Shown: one piece after another, positions 52,347-60,385 of the stretch
Position numbering within the stretch: position 1 is the first letter of the stretch
Layout of the letters: each line of letters starts with the position of its first letter
Assembly: GCA_002067865.1 (NCBI GenBank)
Contig: MVRC01000004.1
Span: forward strand, 1-63,790
DNA length: 63,790 bases
Source: Methanomassiliicoccales archaeon PtaU1.Bin124
GTDB taxonomy: Archaea > Thermoplasmatota > Thermoplasmata > Methanomassiliicoccales > UBA472
Reading direction: 5' to 3'
The notes under the pieces: generated by a model
The model's database searches: none
What the model saw: the letters and a program-made list of their open reading frames with translations, nothing else
Told to the model about the DNA's origin: nothing
Translations under genes and position numbers: made by a program

Positions 52347-53927
52347 TCAGTTCAGGTCGTCCTTGGTCCAGACCTCGACGCCGCTGGGCTGCTTGGTGAT
52401 ATTGCCCATCTTGGTGCCCACGATGACGCCGATCTCCTTCTCCGCTGCAATGTCGAGTATGCGCTGGGTGATGATCCCGTCGAACACCACTGCCGAGACC
52501 GGCTCGGTCTCTGCCTTAAGGGTGTTCACCAGTTCCTTCACCGGCACGTCCTTGACGTTGCCAGAGGCGGACATGATCTTGGCCTTGGAGGTAGCGGACA
52601 GCTCCAGTATGACGGAGCGGTACTTCTCCTGGTTCTCAGAGAGCTTCTTGGTCGGGCGGCGCTCTACGACCGGTTCGGGGGCGGCCTCGGGCTGGGGCTT
52701 CTCCGGCCTCTCCCTGGGCTCCCTCTCCTGGCGCTCCTGCCTCGGCTCCCTCTCCTGGCGCTCGCGGCGCTCCTCACGCTCTGGCCTCTCGCGGCGCTCT
52801 CCGCGCTGCTCCAGGCGCTCCGGGCGGGGCTCCTCGGCGGGCTTTTCCTGGCGCTCCTGCCTCGGCTCCCTCTCCTGGCGCTCGCGGCGCTCCTCACGCT
52901 CTGGCCTCTCGCGGCGCTCCTGCCTCGGCTCCCTCTCCTGCCTCTCGGACCTCTCCTGGCGGGCAGGGGGCTCGGGGCGGTCCTCGTCGGGCTTCTCCGC
53001 GGCGCGCTCGGCCTTCTCCTGGCGCTCGAAGCGCTCCAGACGCTCGGCCTTGTCGACCTTGCCGTCCTTGGAGTTCGGGCCGCCAGCGTCAAGCTCCAGG
53101 CCGAACATCTCTACGAACTGTTCGCCCGGGATCTTGTTGCGCAGGCACTTCATGATCTGCTTCTGGGTAAGCTCCTCCACCTCATGGGCACGGGGAGCCC
53201 TGGCGACGAAGTCGACCTCGGCCACCTGGAACAGCTCCCTCAGGATGAGCTCGCCGCCCCTGTCGCCGTCCACGAAGGCCGTGACGACCCTCTCCTTGGA
53301 CAGCTCGCCGATGGTCTTCGGGATGTTCGTCCCCTCCACCGCGATGGCGTTCTTGATGCCGGACTTCAGAAGGTTCAGCACGTCGGACCTGCCCTCCACC
53401 ACGATGATGGCGTCGGAGTCCTGCACGTTCGGACCGGCCGGAAGGTGGTCCTTGCCGTAGTAGATGATCTCCTCGACCTGCACGGACTGCCTGACGCTCT
53501 CGGTCAGGTCCACGCCGCTGGTCTTGGACTGCTTGATCAGCTCGGTCAGCAGTTCCTTGGCACGGTCCACGATCTTGGCCCTCTTGGTCACGCGCACGTC
53601 CTCGATGGATTCGACCGCGATCTTGGCCTTGCACGGCCCTACGCGGTCGATGGTTTCCAGCGCGGATGCGAGGATGACGGTCTCGACCTGGTCGAGGCTC
53701 GATGGTATCAGGATCTCTCCATCGGACTTCCCTTGCTTGCTGTGGACGTCCACCTCGATCCTGCCGATGCGGCCGCTCTTTTGCAGGTCGCGCAGGTCAA
53801 GGTCGTCACCCAGCAGGCCTTCGGTCTGTCCGAAAATGGCTCCCACCACGTCCGGCTTCTCAACAATGCCATCGGCGTTAAGCCTGGCTTTGATCAGGTA
53901 CTTGGTGGTGCTTGGGTCAATGTTCAT
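52347..53927 (-). CDS. dnaG: DnaG-type primase, archaeal
   Basis: The protein has 526 residues. N-terminal domain T-T-K-Y-L-I-K-A, a central Toprim domain ([17 protein letters not shown]) with catalytic Glu and Asp, then a long Arg/Glu-rich low-complexity region (about 295-425), and a conserved C-terminal domain. Archaeal DnaG works with the exosome in RNA degradation and may prime DNA. The R/E region is much longer than usual and is coded by near-identical DNA repeats. It is the first gene of an operon with the LonB-like gene. Confidence 0.92.
   Translation of the reverse strand: MNIDPSTTKYLIKARLNADGIVEKPDVVGAIFGQTEGLLGDDLDLRDLQKSGRIGRIEVDVHSKQGKSDGEILIPSSLDQVETVILASALETIDRVGPCKAKIAVESIEDVRVTKRAKIVDRAKELLTELIKQSKTSGVDLTESVRQSVQVEEIIYYGKDHLPAGPNVQDSDAIIVVEGRSDVLNLLKSGIKNAIAVEGTNIPKTIGELSKERVVTAFVDGDRGGELILRELFQVAEVDFVARAPRAHEVEELTQKQIMKCLRNKIPGEQFVEMFGLELDAGGPNSKDGKVDKAERLERFERQEKAERAAEKPDEDRPEPPARQERSERQEREPRQERRERPEREERRERQEREPRQERQEKPAEEPRPERLEQRGERRERPEREERRERQEREPRQERQEREPRERPEKPQPEAAPEPVVERRPTKKLSENQEKYRSVILELSATSKAKIMSASGNVKDVPVKELVNTLKAETEPVSAVVFDGIITQRILDIAAEKEIGVIVGTKMGNITKQPSGVEVWTKDDLN
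52726..52919 (-). repeat. Two 74-bp identical direct repeats inside dnaG
   Basis: Bases 52726-52799 and 52846-52919 are identical and are offset by exactly 120 bp (40 codons). They encode R/E-rich sequence such as [14 protein letters not shown] partial third copy follows from 52920. The unit spacing keeps the frame, so copy number could change without breaking the gene. Confidence 0.85.
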
Positions 53928-54354
53928 TGGTTCACCTCATTTTTCGAGAAAAACGACTTATTTTCCAATGATGCACATTTCTATATCCCGCGAAAGCTTA
54001 TTTGCCCATGCTCTAGCGGAAGTTCGATCCCATGACATTCCCAGTCCTGTCCCGGACCAGGCAGATGATCGTGATAGTGAGTATGTGATATCGGAAAGCT
54101 TAGCCGCTTTTCCTCACCCTAATGGAGCTATCGCCTGCTATATATGTTTCGGTGTTAAATTTCCATTAATGATAATTAAAAATGATAACATTTCATCAAT
54201 GTTAACCTCAATAATTTTGAATTGCTGGCCAAGAAGGCAGCCGATACATCGTTGATGCACCGAATAATTTTAACGTTGTTAAATGCAAACCAATTACTAG
54301 CCCTAATTACATTTGGATGATTCATCCAATTGGACCTGAAACGAGGGTGGACAG
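53928..54354. other. Intergenic region between dnaG and the CbiP fusion gene
   Basis: About 430 bp, AT-rich in the middle (54140-54310), with TATA-like stretches on both strands. It holds the two divergent promoters and the 17-bp palindrome described separately. No tRNA, C/D sRNA or coding sequence was recognised. Confidence 0.5.
54313..54329. promoter_or_regulatory. Perfect palindrome upstream of the CbiP genes
   Basis: TTGGATGA, one base, TCATCCAA: a perfect 8-bp inverted repeat 25 bp before the TTG start of the CbiP fusion gene. It could be an operator or an RNA hairpin at the 5' end of the message. Confidence 0.5.
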
Positions 54355-56169
54355 TTGATCGACTGCGCGGCCAAGGTAAAGGAGCAGATGGAAAAGGGGG
54401 ACATAGGGTCCAACCGTTCATGCGAGTACTATCCCTGCCATCACGAAGGTCAGAACTGTTCCCTCTGCTTCTGCCCATTCTATCCCTGCCTCGATCCATT
54501 GCTCGGCAGGTTCGTTCCCTCAAGGAAGGGAGGCGAGGTGTGGAGCTGCGAGGGCTGTCATTGGGTCCACAGGGATGATGTGGTCCGCTCCTTCTTTTCC
54601 AAGGTCGGAAAGGGGCCTTTGTCGGACCACGATGGGCTGATGAAGATCAAGGAGGAATTGCAGAACAAGCATCTGAGGATCGCCAAGACATTGATGGTCC
54701 TAGGTGCCACCTCGGGGGCGGGCAAGTCGCTTCTCACGACCGCGTTCTGCCGTCATTTCGCCGATCAAGGTTGGAAGGTCTCCCCGTTCAAGGGGCAAAA
54801 CATGTCCTTGAACTCCATGGTGACGCCGGAGGGGGAGGAGATGGCAAGGGCCCAGGAACTGCAGGCCAAAGGGGCCAGGGCCGTGCCTTCGTCCCGCATG
54901 AACCCAATCCTCCTCAAGCCGATGAAGGACGACCAGTCCCAGGTCATCGTCGAGGGAAGACCTTACAAGGACATGCGGGTGGCCGAGTACTACGACATGT
55001 TCGCGCCGAAGGAAGGCGTGGAGATCATCCGCCGCAACATCGACCTGCTCAGGCGCATCAACGACATCGTCGTCATCGAGGGGGCCGGCAGCCCCGCCGA
55101 GATAAACATGATGGACAAGGACATCACCAACTTGTTGACGGCGGAGATGGCCGAGGCCGCCTGTGTGCTGGTGGTCAACATCGAATGGGGCGGGGCATTC
55201 GCCTACGCCTATGGTACCTTGATGCTTCTGCCGGAAAGGCAGCGGAGGATGTTCGTCGGGACGATCATCACGAACCTGCATGGCGATGGCAGCTGCCTGC
55301 GCTCCGGGGAGGAATTCCTTCACAAGACCACAGGGGTGCCTGTCATCGGGATTCTGCCCCATCTTGAGCTAGACCTGCCCGACGAGGACTCGATGTTCAT
55401 GGGGACCCGGCCGAGCAAGGCGGGTTCCTTGAAGGTCGGCGTGCTGCAGCTGCCAAGGATCTCCAATTTCACCGACTTCGATGCGCTGGCCCTGTCAGGT
55501 GCAGAAGTGATGTTCATAGACAGGCCGGAGCAGGTGAGACAGGTCGATGCAATCATCGTTCCGGGCACGAAGAACACGGTATCCGACCTGGAATGGCTTC
55601 GCTCCCGCTCGCTTGACCGGGCGATCGTCGAGGCAAGAGGGAACAAACCGATCCTGGGCGTCTGTGGGGGCTATCAGATGCTGGGTGAGATCGTGGACGA
55701 TTCCAAGGGGATCGAGGGTAGCGAGCCGAAGGTATGGGAAGGGCTAGGCCTGCTTCCGTTGAAGACCAAGTTCGAGGCCTATGAAAAAAGGACCGTCCAG
55801 GTCCAGGGCCATATCCTGGGCACGGGAGGGGCGGTGCGGGGATACGAGATCCACATGGGCCGGACGGAACGTTCCGGAGGCAGACCGATCTTCCTGCTCA
55901 GTGAAGGGAACGGTTCGCACGAGGAAGGGACCGTCTCCGAGGACGGGATGGTGTTCGGCACCTATCTGCACGGGGTGTTCGACCTGCCCTCGTTCCGAGA
56001 ACTCTTCCTGGGAAAGGCCAGGAAAGGAGAGGTCGCCGCCGACCATCGGGATGATGACAGGGACACCGTGGTGGAAAGGAGCCTAGAACAGCTTGCCAGG
56101 GCCGTGGAGCGCTCCGTCGATGTGGTTCAGCTGCACCGTTCAATGGGGCTACCGGAGGTGAAGCAATGA
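54355..56169 (+). CDS. cbiP: Cobyric acid synthase (CbiP) with N-terminal cysteine-rich domain
   Basis: The protein has 604 residues. The first 85 form a cysteine-rich domain (C-E-Y-Y-P-C-H, C-S-L-C-F-C-P-F-Y-P-C, S-C-E-G-C-H-W-V-H) like the small zf-like domain of cobalamin-linked proteins. Residues about 110-360 are the ATP-dependent synthetase domain (G-A-T-S-G-A-G-K-S, F-K-G-Q-N-M-S-L-N-S, N-P-I-L-L-K-P). The rest is a glutamine amidotransferase with Cys in G-V-C-G-G-Y-Q and His in Y-L-H-G-V-F. CbiP amidates adenosylcobyrinic acid diamide at four sites. TTG 54355 follows GAGGGTGG. The stop overlaps the next gene by ATGA. Confidence 0.92.
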   Translation: MIDCAAKVKEQMEKGDIGSNRSCEYYPCHHEGQNCSLCFCPFYPCLDPLLGRFVPSRKGGEVWSCEGCHWVHRDDVVRSFFSKVGKGPLSDHDGLMKIKEELQNKHLRIAKTLMVLGATSGAGKSLLTTAFCRHFADQGWKVSPFKGQNMSLNSMVTPEGEEMARAQELQAKGARAVPSSRMNPILLKPMKDDQSQVIVEGRPYKDMRVAEYYDMFAPKEGVEIIRRNIDLLRRINDIVVIEGAGSPAEINMMDKDITNLLTAEMAEAACVLVVNIEWGGAFAYAYGTLMLLPERQRRMFVGTIITNLHGDGSCLRSGEEFLHKTTGVPVIGILPHLELDLPDEDSMFMGTRPSKAGSLKVGVLQLPRISNFTDFDALALSGAEVMFIDRPEQVRQVDAIIVPGTKNTVSDLEWLRSRSLDRAIVEARGNKPILGVCGGYQMLGEIVDDSKGIEGSEPKVWEGLGLLPLKTKFEAYEKRTVQVQGHILGTGGAVRGYEIHMGRTERSGGRPIFLLSEGNGSHEEGTVSEDGMVFGTYLHGVFDLPSFRELFLGKARKGEVAADHRDDDRDTVVERSLEQLARAVERSVDVVQLHRSMGLPEVKQ

Positions 56170-57005
56170 CCCACAACGTGATGTTCCAGGCGGTCAGCTC
56201 CTCGGCCGGGAAGAGCACGATGGTGGCCGCCCTCTGCCGCCACTATCGCCGCCGCGGTTATGACGTGGCGCCGTTCAAGGCGCAGAACCTATCGCTTAAT
56301 TCGTTCGTCACATCCGAGGGAGGGGAGATCGGCATATCCACTGCCTTCCAGGCCTGGGCCAGCGGGCTCGAACCGAGGAACGAAATGAACCCCATCCTGC
56401 TGAAGCCGAAGGGCGGAGGGGGTATGCAGCTGATGCTGGACGGAAGGCCGTTGGCCGATCTGGAGCGGGCCTCGGTCGATCGGGAGATGCTCATGGAACA
56501 TGTAAGCAGGGCATATTCCAGGCTGGCAAAAGACCATGAACTGATCATCATTGAGGGTTCGGGTTCGCCCGCCGAGATCAATCTCAGGGGGAAGGACGTG
56601 GCGAACATGGCCACCGCGAAGATGGCCAAGGCTCCGGTCGTTCTCATCGGCGACATCGACAAGGGAGGGGTTTTCGCCGGGCTCTATGGCACATATCACC
56701 TGCTGGCCGAGGACGAATCTCCTTTGGTGAAGGCGTTCCTGATCAATAAGTTCCGCGGGGACGATTCCATCCTGGCCCCGGGGATCAGAAGGCTAGTGGA
56801 GGACATGGGCTGCCCATGCCTCGGCATCGTTCCATATGGCAGGCTTCGCTCCCCGGCAGAGGACAGCATGGAGATCCGACGGCAGGGCGGGATAGAGAAC
56901 GGAAGCGATATGAGGCAGGTCTGGCTGGATTCATTGGATGTCTTCACGGACATGCTGGAGAAGCATTTGGACATCGCAACGCTGGATAGGATGATAGGGC
57001 TGTGA
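56166..57005 (+). CDS. CbiP-like synthetase domain without glutaminase
   Basis: The protein has 279 residues and matches only the synthetase half of CbiP: S-S-S-A-G-K-S at the P-loop, F-K-A-Q-N-L-S-L-N-S, N-P-I-L-L-K-P, G-S-G-S-P-A-E-I-N and D-I-D-K-G-G-V-F-A. No amidotransferase domain and no Cys-His pair follow; the gene ends in a short helix. It overlaps the full-length cbiP by four bases, so both are made together. It might form a complex with the full enzyme's glutaminase, or ligate something other than ammonia. It is not a truncation by frameshift: no further homologous sequence follows. Confidence 0.88.
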   Translation: MTHNVMFQAVSSSAGKSTMVAALCRHYRRRGYDVAPFKAQNLSLNSFVTSEGGEIGISTAFQAWASGLEPRNEMNPILLKPKGGGGMQLMLDGRPLADLERASVDREMLMEHVSRAYSRLAKDHELIIIEGSGSPAEINLRGKDVANMATAKMAKAPVVLIGDIDKGGVFAGLYGTYHLLAEDESPLVKAFLINKFRGDDSILAPGIRRLVEDMGCPCLGIVPYGRLRSPAEDSMEIRRQGGIENGSDMRQVWLDSLDVFTDMLEKHLDIATLDRMIGL

Positions 57006-57215
57006 TCAACCGCCCGAGGCCACGCGTATTATGCGCACCTCTTCTTTGTCATGAATGGGCTCGCTGAGCGGAACGGGGACCTTACCCCGCAGCACTATAT
57101 GTGCATCGGGGAAGAGGTTCATCTCCGCCAGCAGTCTTTCCACGGTGGCGCCCTCTTCAAGCTGGACATCGCTGATGCTACGGTAATAGGTGACGTGCAC
57201 GCTGATCCGGGCCAT
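57006..57215 (-). CDS. MoaD/ThiS/SAMP-like ubiquitin-fold protein
   Basis: The protein has 69 residues with a beta-grasp pattern and the C-terminal Gly-Gly (V-A-S-G-G) that is adenylated by E1-like enzymes. It could be a sulfur carrier for molybdopterin, thiamine or tRNA thiolation, or a small archaeal modifier protein. No E1/MoeB-like gene is in the window. It converges with the CbiP pair (stop codons adjacent). Confidence 0.8.
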   Translation of the reverse strand: MARISVHVTYYRSISDVQLEEGATVERLLAEMNLFPDAHIVLRGKVPVPLSEPIHDKEEVRIIRVASGG

Positions 57216-57257
57216 ACATCGACCCTCACGAGCGAGCAGGCATTTAATCCTATCCGG

Positions 57258-57632
57258 TCACCTTTTTCCGAACCAGGCCTTGACCTTTGCCGACTGGAGG
57301 TATAGGATGATGATCAGGTTGATCACTATCGCCACCACCGCGGTCAAGAGGCCGTCATCGCCGACGAACCAGCGGTAGATCGACACGAGTATGCCCAATA
57401 TGGACATGATAATGCCCAACGTCCAGACCCAACCCCAGCCCTTCAAGCAGCCCAGGCCGAAGATGATGAACGCCAAACCTATGAGCAGGAGGACCACGCC
57501 CACGGCCATGCCGATCATTCCAGCACCTGCCGCTACCAGCGCCGCTCCACCGATGACAAGCCAGCCCAACCCGGCCAAAAAGGCCAGAACGCCCACGATC
57601 GCAACGCCGATGGGCACTCCTCTTCCAGACAT
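57258..57632 (-). CDS. Small four-helix membrane protein
   Basis: The protein has 124 residues and four hydrophobic segments (about 8-30, 33-60, 65-88, 95-112), rich in Gly and Ala, with a short basic C-terminus. It resembles small polytopic proteins of unknown role in archaea and bacteria. ATG 57632 is the start; the upstream gene-free stretch leads to tRNA-Ser on the other strand. No function can be assigned. Confidence 0.65.
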   Translation of the reverse strand: MSGRGVPIGVAIVGVLAFLAGLGWLVIGGAALVAAGAGMIGMAVGVVLLLIGLAFIIFGLGCLKGWGWVWTLGIIMSILGILVSIYRWFVGDDGLLTAVVAIVINLIIILYLQSAKVKAWFGKR

Positions 57633-57736
57633 GGGAAGAGGATGGCAACGACCCTTATTTCAGATTTGCTGGAACGTTAATGCTGGAGAGGAGCGTACAT
57701 CAATTAGAAATAGGGGAAAGCGAATCCGACTTCCGG

Positions 57737-57822
57737 GCCGAGGTAGCCCAGCTCGGTAGGGCGGTAGTCTCGAAAACTACTGGGAACCTCCCTCGGGAGT
57801 TCAAATCTCCCCCTCGGCGCCA
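57737..57822 (+). tRNA. tRNA-Ser(CGA) with encoded CCA
   Basis: Acceptor GCCGAGG / CCTCGGC, discriminator G57819, CCA 57820-57822. D stem GCCC / GGGC with GG in the loop. Anticodon stem GTAGT / ACTAC with loop CTCGAAA, anticodon CGA. A long variable arm (GGGA-ACC-TCCC) and T arm GGGAG-TTCAAAT-CTCCC follow, as in class II tRNAs. There is no intron. Confidence 0.95.
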
Positions 57823-57872
57823 TTCTCCAATACCCAATGGACTTAATAATGAGATGCTCGAATTTTTCTTCG

Positions 57873-58313
57873 ATGGATATGAGCGTTGAAGAGAACCTCA
57901 GCATGATGAAGCAGCTTGATGATGCCTGGAACGCCAGGGATTGGAAGAAAGCCATGAAGTTCCATTCCAAGGACGTGGCAGTATACTGGCCTGGAGGAAA
58001 TCCGCCGACCATGGGAAGGGACGACCATGAAGCGGAGGCCATCGAATTCACCAAGGCGTTCCCGGACAACAAGGTATGGAACAACCCCTACCGGGTTCAG
58101 TTCGGTCAGGGTGATTGGACCTGCACCGTTACAGATTTCACCGGGACCATGAAGGGGCCGATGAACATGGGCGGTGGGAAGGTCGCTCCGCCGACCAACA
58201 GGAGCTTCAAGGTGGACTTCTGCACCGTGGCCCATTGGAAGAACGGAGAGATCGTGGATGAGAAGCTCTTCTATGACCTCATCGGGATGCTGAAGCAGAT
58301 CGGGCTGATGTAA
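57873..58313 (+). CDS. SnoaL/NTF2-like protein
   Basis: About 146 residues, a single cone-shaped alpha+beta domain of the SnoaL/ketosteroid-isomerase type: L-D-D-A-W-N-A-R-D-W near the start, H-S-K-D-V-A-V-Y-W-P-G, and T-V-A-H-W-K-N-G-E-I-V-D-E near the end. Such domains are enzymes or ligand binders; the substrate is unknown. Start ATG 57873 or 57879; an earlier ATG is close to the tRNA. It converges with the hemerythrin gene. Confidence 0.75.
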   Translation: MDMSVEENLSMMKQLDDAWNARDWKKAMKFHSKDVAVYWPGGNPPTMGRDDHEAEAIEFTKAFPDNKVWNNPYRVQFGQGDWTCTVTDFTGTMKGPMNMGGGKVAPPTNRSFKVDFCTVAHWKNGEIVDEKLFYDLIGMLKQIGLM

Positions 58314-58316
58314 ATA

Positions 58317-58859
58317 TCACACACGCTCAAAGTAACCTGGCCCTAGCACTTCGTCCTGTACGCGGTTGGCGAAGCTCTCTGCTGCAGGATAGACATTGGC
58401 GGGGAAGTTCTTCTCCATGTACCGCCGGTACAGCTCCGCGTCTTCATCCAGACTGAAGCTATCTTCGATATGAGGGAAGAACTGCTCCTCCTCCAGATTG
58501 ATGTGCCGCAGCATATCCTCGATATATGATGCCCCCTCCTTATAGAACGAATCGATATCCGCATCAGCTAGGAGGTCCTGCATCCTTTTGATATGGGCCC
58601 TGGCCTTCTCATGGTCTGCGATCAGGCCTTCATAGTCCCCTTGTTTCAAGCTGCCGTTCTCCAATGCAGCAGGGAACAGCACCAGCTCCTCCTTGCGGTG
58701 ATGCAGTTCATCTGTGAAGTCCTTCTGGAACACCACCATCTCCATCAGCGTCTCGTAATGTTTCTCCGCCGACCTGTTCCTGATGACGACGGACATGACC
58801 TCGACGACCTGCCTAATCAGACCATGATCGTACTGCAGAAGCGTGACAGAGACCCGCAT
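58317..58859 (-). CDS. Hemerythrin-like protein
   Basis: The protein has 180 residues and four helices. The di-iron ligands are visible: Y-D-H-G, H-H-R-K-E-E, D-H-E-K-A-R, H-I-N-L-E-E-E and F-P-H-I-E. It may bind oxygen or nitric oxide, or serve in iron or redox sensing, as in DUF542/hemerythrin proteins. Divergent from tldD. With superoxide dismutase it suggests some contact with oxygen. Confidence 0.9.
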   Translation of the reverse strand: MRVSVTLLQYDHGLIRQVVEVMSVVIRNRSAEKHYETLMEMVVFQKDFTDELHHRKEELVLFPAALENGSLKQGDYEGLIADHEKARAHIKRMQDLLADADIDSFYKEGASYIEDMLRHINLEEEQFFPHIEDSFSLDEDAELYRRYMEKNFPANVYPAAESFANRVQDEVLGPGYFERV

Positions 58860-58948
58860 GCCTCGAACAAGGCAGCGCCTGGCAGATTATACTTTGCCTC
58901 GGCAAGATATATAGGTATTAACGGCCAATAATTACAGCAGGGTGGCGA

Positions 58949-60385
58949 ATGGAGGACATTCTGGAGTACGTGGTCCAGCTGGCGCTCAAGGAAGGGGCTA
59001 CATATGCCGAAGCGAGATATCAGGCCGACCGCAGCGAGTCGATATTGTTGAAGAACGGCCTTCCAGAGGTCACATCCTTCGATACCAAGCGTGGCATCGG
59101 GATACGCATCATCGCCAAGGGAGGTCTTGCTTTCTCAGCCACCAACCTCCTGAACAAGGGAACCTTATCGACGATGGTCAAGCGGGCGGTGCGCAGCGCG
59201 GTGGCCTCACGTTGGCTCAGAAAGGGAGGGGTCAGGCTGAGCGAGGCAGATATCGTCAGCGGCAGGTTTGAAACGAAGCAGCGCATAGGTTTTGGGAACG
59301 TTCCCATGGAGTTGCGGGCCGAGCTGCTGAAAGAGGCTGACGACCTGGCCATCGAGGCCGGCAGGATGAACAGGGTCTCCGTTCCTGGCCGCTTCCTATC
59401 ACTGGATACATGGGAGACGGAAAAGACCATCATCACCTCCGACGGGGGACATGTGACGACCTCGGTCCCCCGGGTGGCGTTCACCGCATTCATCACCGCC
59501 GCGGTCGACGGGAATGGCTCAGAGCAGAGGATCATCCAGCTGGGAGAATCGGGCGGGTGGGAGTGCGCCGAGCGATGGGACCTCCCGTTGCGGATAAAGG
59601 AAGAGGTAGGCACGCTGGCCATGGTGCTTCAAAGATCCAAGCACCTGCCCGCCGAGAGGATGGACGTCATTCTCGGGCCCGAGGTGGTGGGCATCGTAAG
59701 CCACGAGTCCTGCGGGCATCCGGGCGAGGCGGACCGTCTATTGGGGCGGGAGGCCGCCCAGGCCGGCGACACGTTCCTCACCAGATCATCATTGGGAAGC
59801 AAGGCGGCCTCCGGAGTCGTCAATGTTGTCGACGACCCCACTCTCCCCCGCTCCTTCGGATATTATGCATGCGATGATGAATGCGTCAAGGCGCGAAGGC
59901 GGTTCCTCATCAAGGAAGGCCGGTTCAGCGAGTTCCTCCAGGACCGGGAGACAGCTGCGGACCTGGACGTCAGGTCGAACGGTTCCTCCCGTTCGGTCGC
60001 GTACAACCGCGAGCCGATCGTCCGCATGGCCAACACCTTCGTGCAGCAGGGGGACCACCGCTTCGAGGAGCTGGTGGAAGGGGTCAAACGCGGCGTCTAC
60101 ATTAAGAACTACACGGAATGGAACATCGACGACAGGCGGTACAATCAGCGGTATGTCGGGTTGGAGGCATATCTGATCGAGAGCGGTCAGATCCGTCATG
60201 CCGTTCGCAACCCCCTGCTCGAGGTCACCACTCCCGCGCTCTGGTCGTCGATCGACGCGGTCGGCAAGGACCTGGAGTTCAGCGCGGCATATTGCGGCAA
60301 GGGCGATCCGATGCAAGGGATACCTGTATGGGCCGGCGGTCCGCACATCCGGTTGCGCAACATGCACGTGGGGGGAGGCGCATGA
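58949..60385 (+). CDS. tldD: TldD-type metalloprotease
   Basis: The protein has 478 residues. H-E-S-C-G-H (HExxxH) near residue 250 is the zinc site, and I-G-I-R-I-I-A-K-G-G and G-x-Y-I-K-N-Y are family motifs. TldD and TldE form a heterodimer; in bacteria it unfolds and cleaves small peptides such as microcin precursors and CcdA. The substrate in archaea is unknown. GGTGG lies just before the ATG. Overlaps tldE by ATGA. Confidence 0.94.
   Translation: MEDILEYVVQLALKEGATYAEARYQADRSESILLKNGLPEVTSFDTKRGIGIRIIAKGGLAFSATNLLNKGTLSTMVKRAVRSAVASRWLRKGGVRLSEADIVSGRFETKQRIGFGNVPMELRAELLKEADDLAIEAGRMNRVSVPGRFLSLDTWETEKTIITSDGGHVTTSVPRVAFTAFITAAVDGNGSEQRIIQLGESGGWECAERWDLPLRIKEEVGTLAMVLQRSKHLPAERMDVILGPEVVGIVSHESCGHPGEADRLLGREAAQAGDTFLTRSSLGSKAASGVVNVVDDPTLPRSFGYYACDDECVKARRRFLIKEGRFSEFLQDRETAADLDVRSNGSSRSVAYNREPIVRMANTFVQQGDHRFEELVEGVKRGVYIKNYTEWNIDDRRYNQRYVGLEAYLIESGQIRHAVRNPLLEVTTPALWSSIDAVGKDLEFSAAYCGKGDPMQGIPVWAGGPHIRLRNMHVGGGA

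Noticed and set aside
53928-54354. Cobalamin riboswitch before the CbiP genes
   Set aside because: No B12-box-like sequence or long structured leader was seen; only a simple palindrome.
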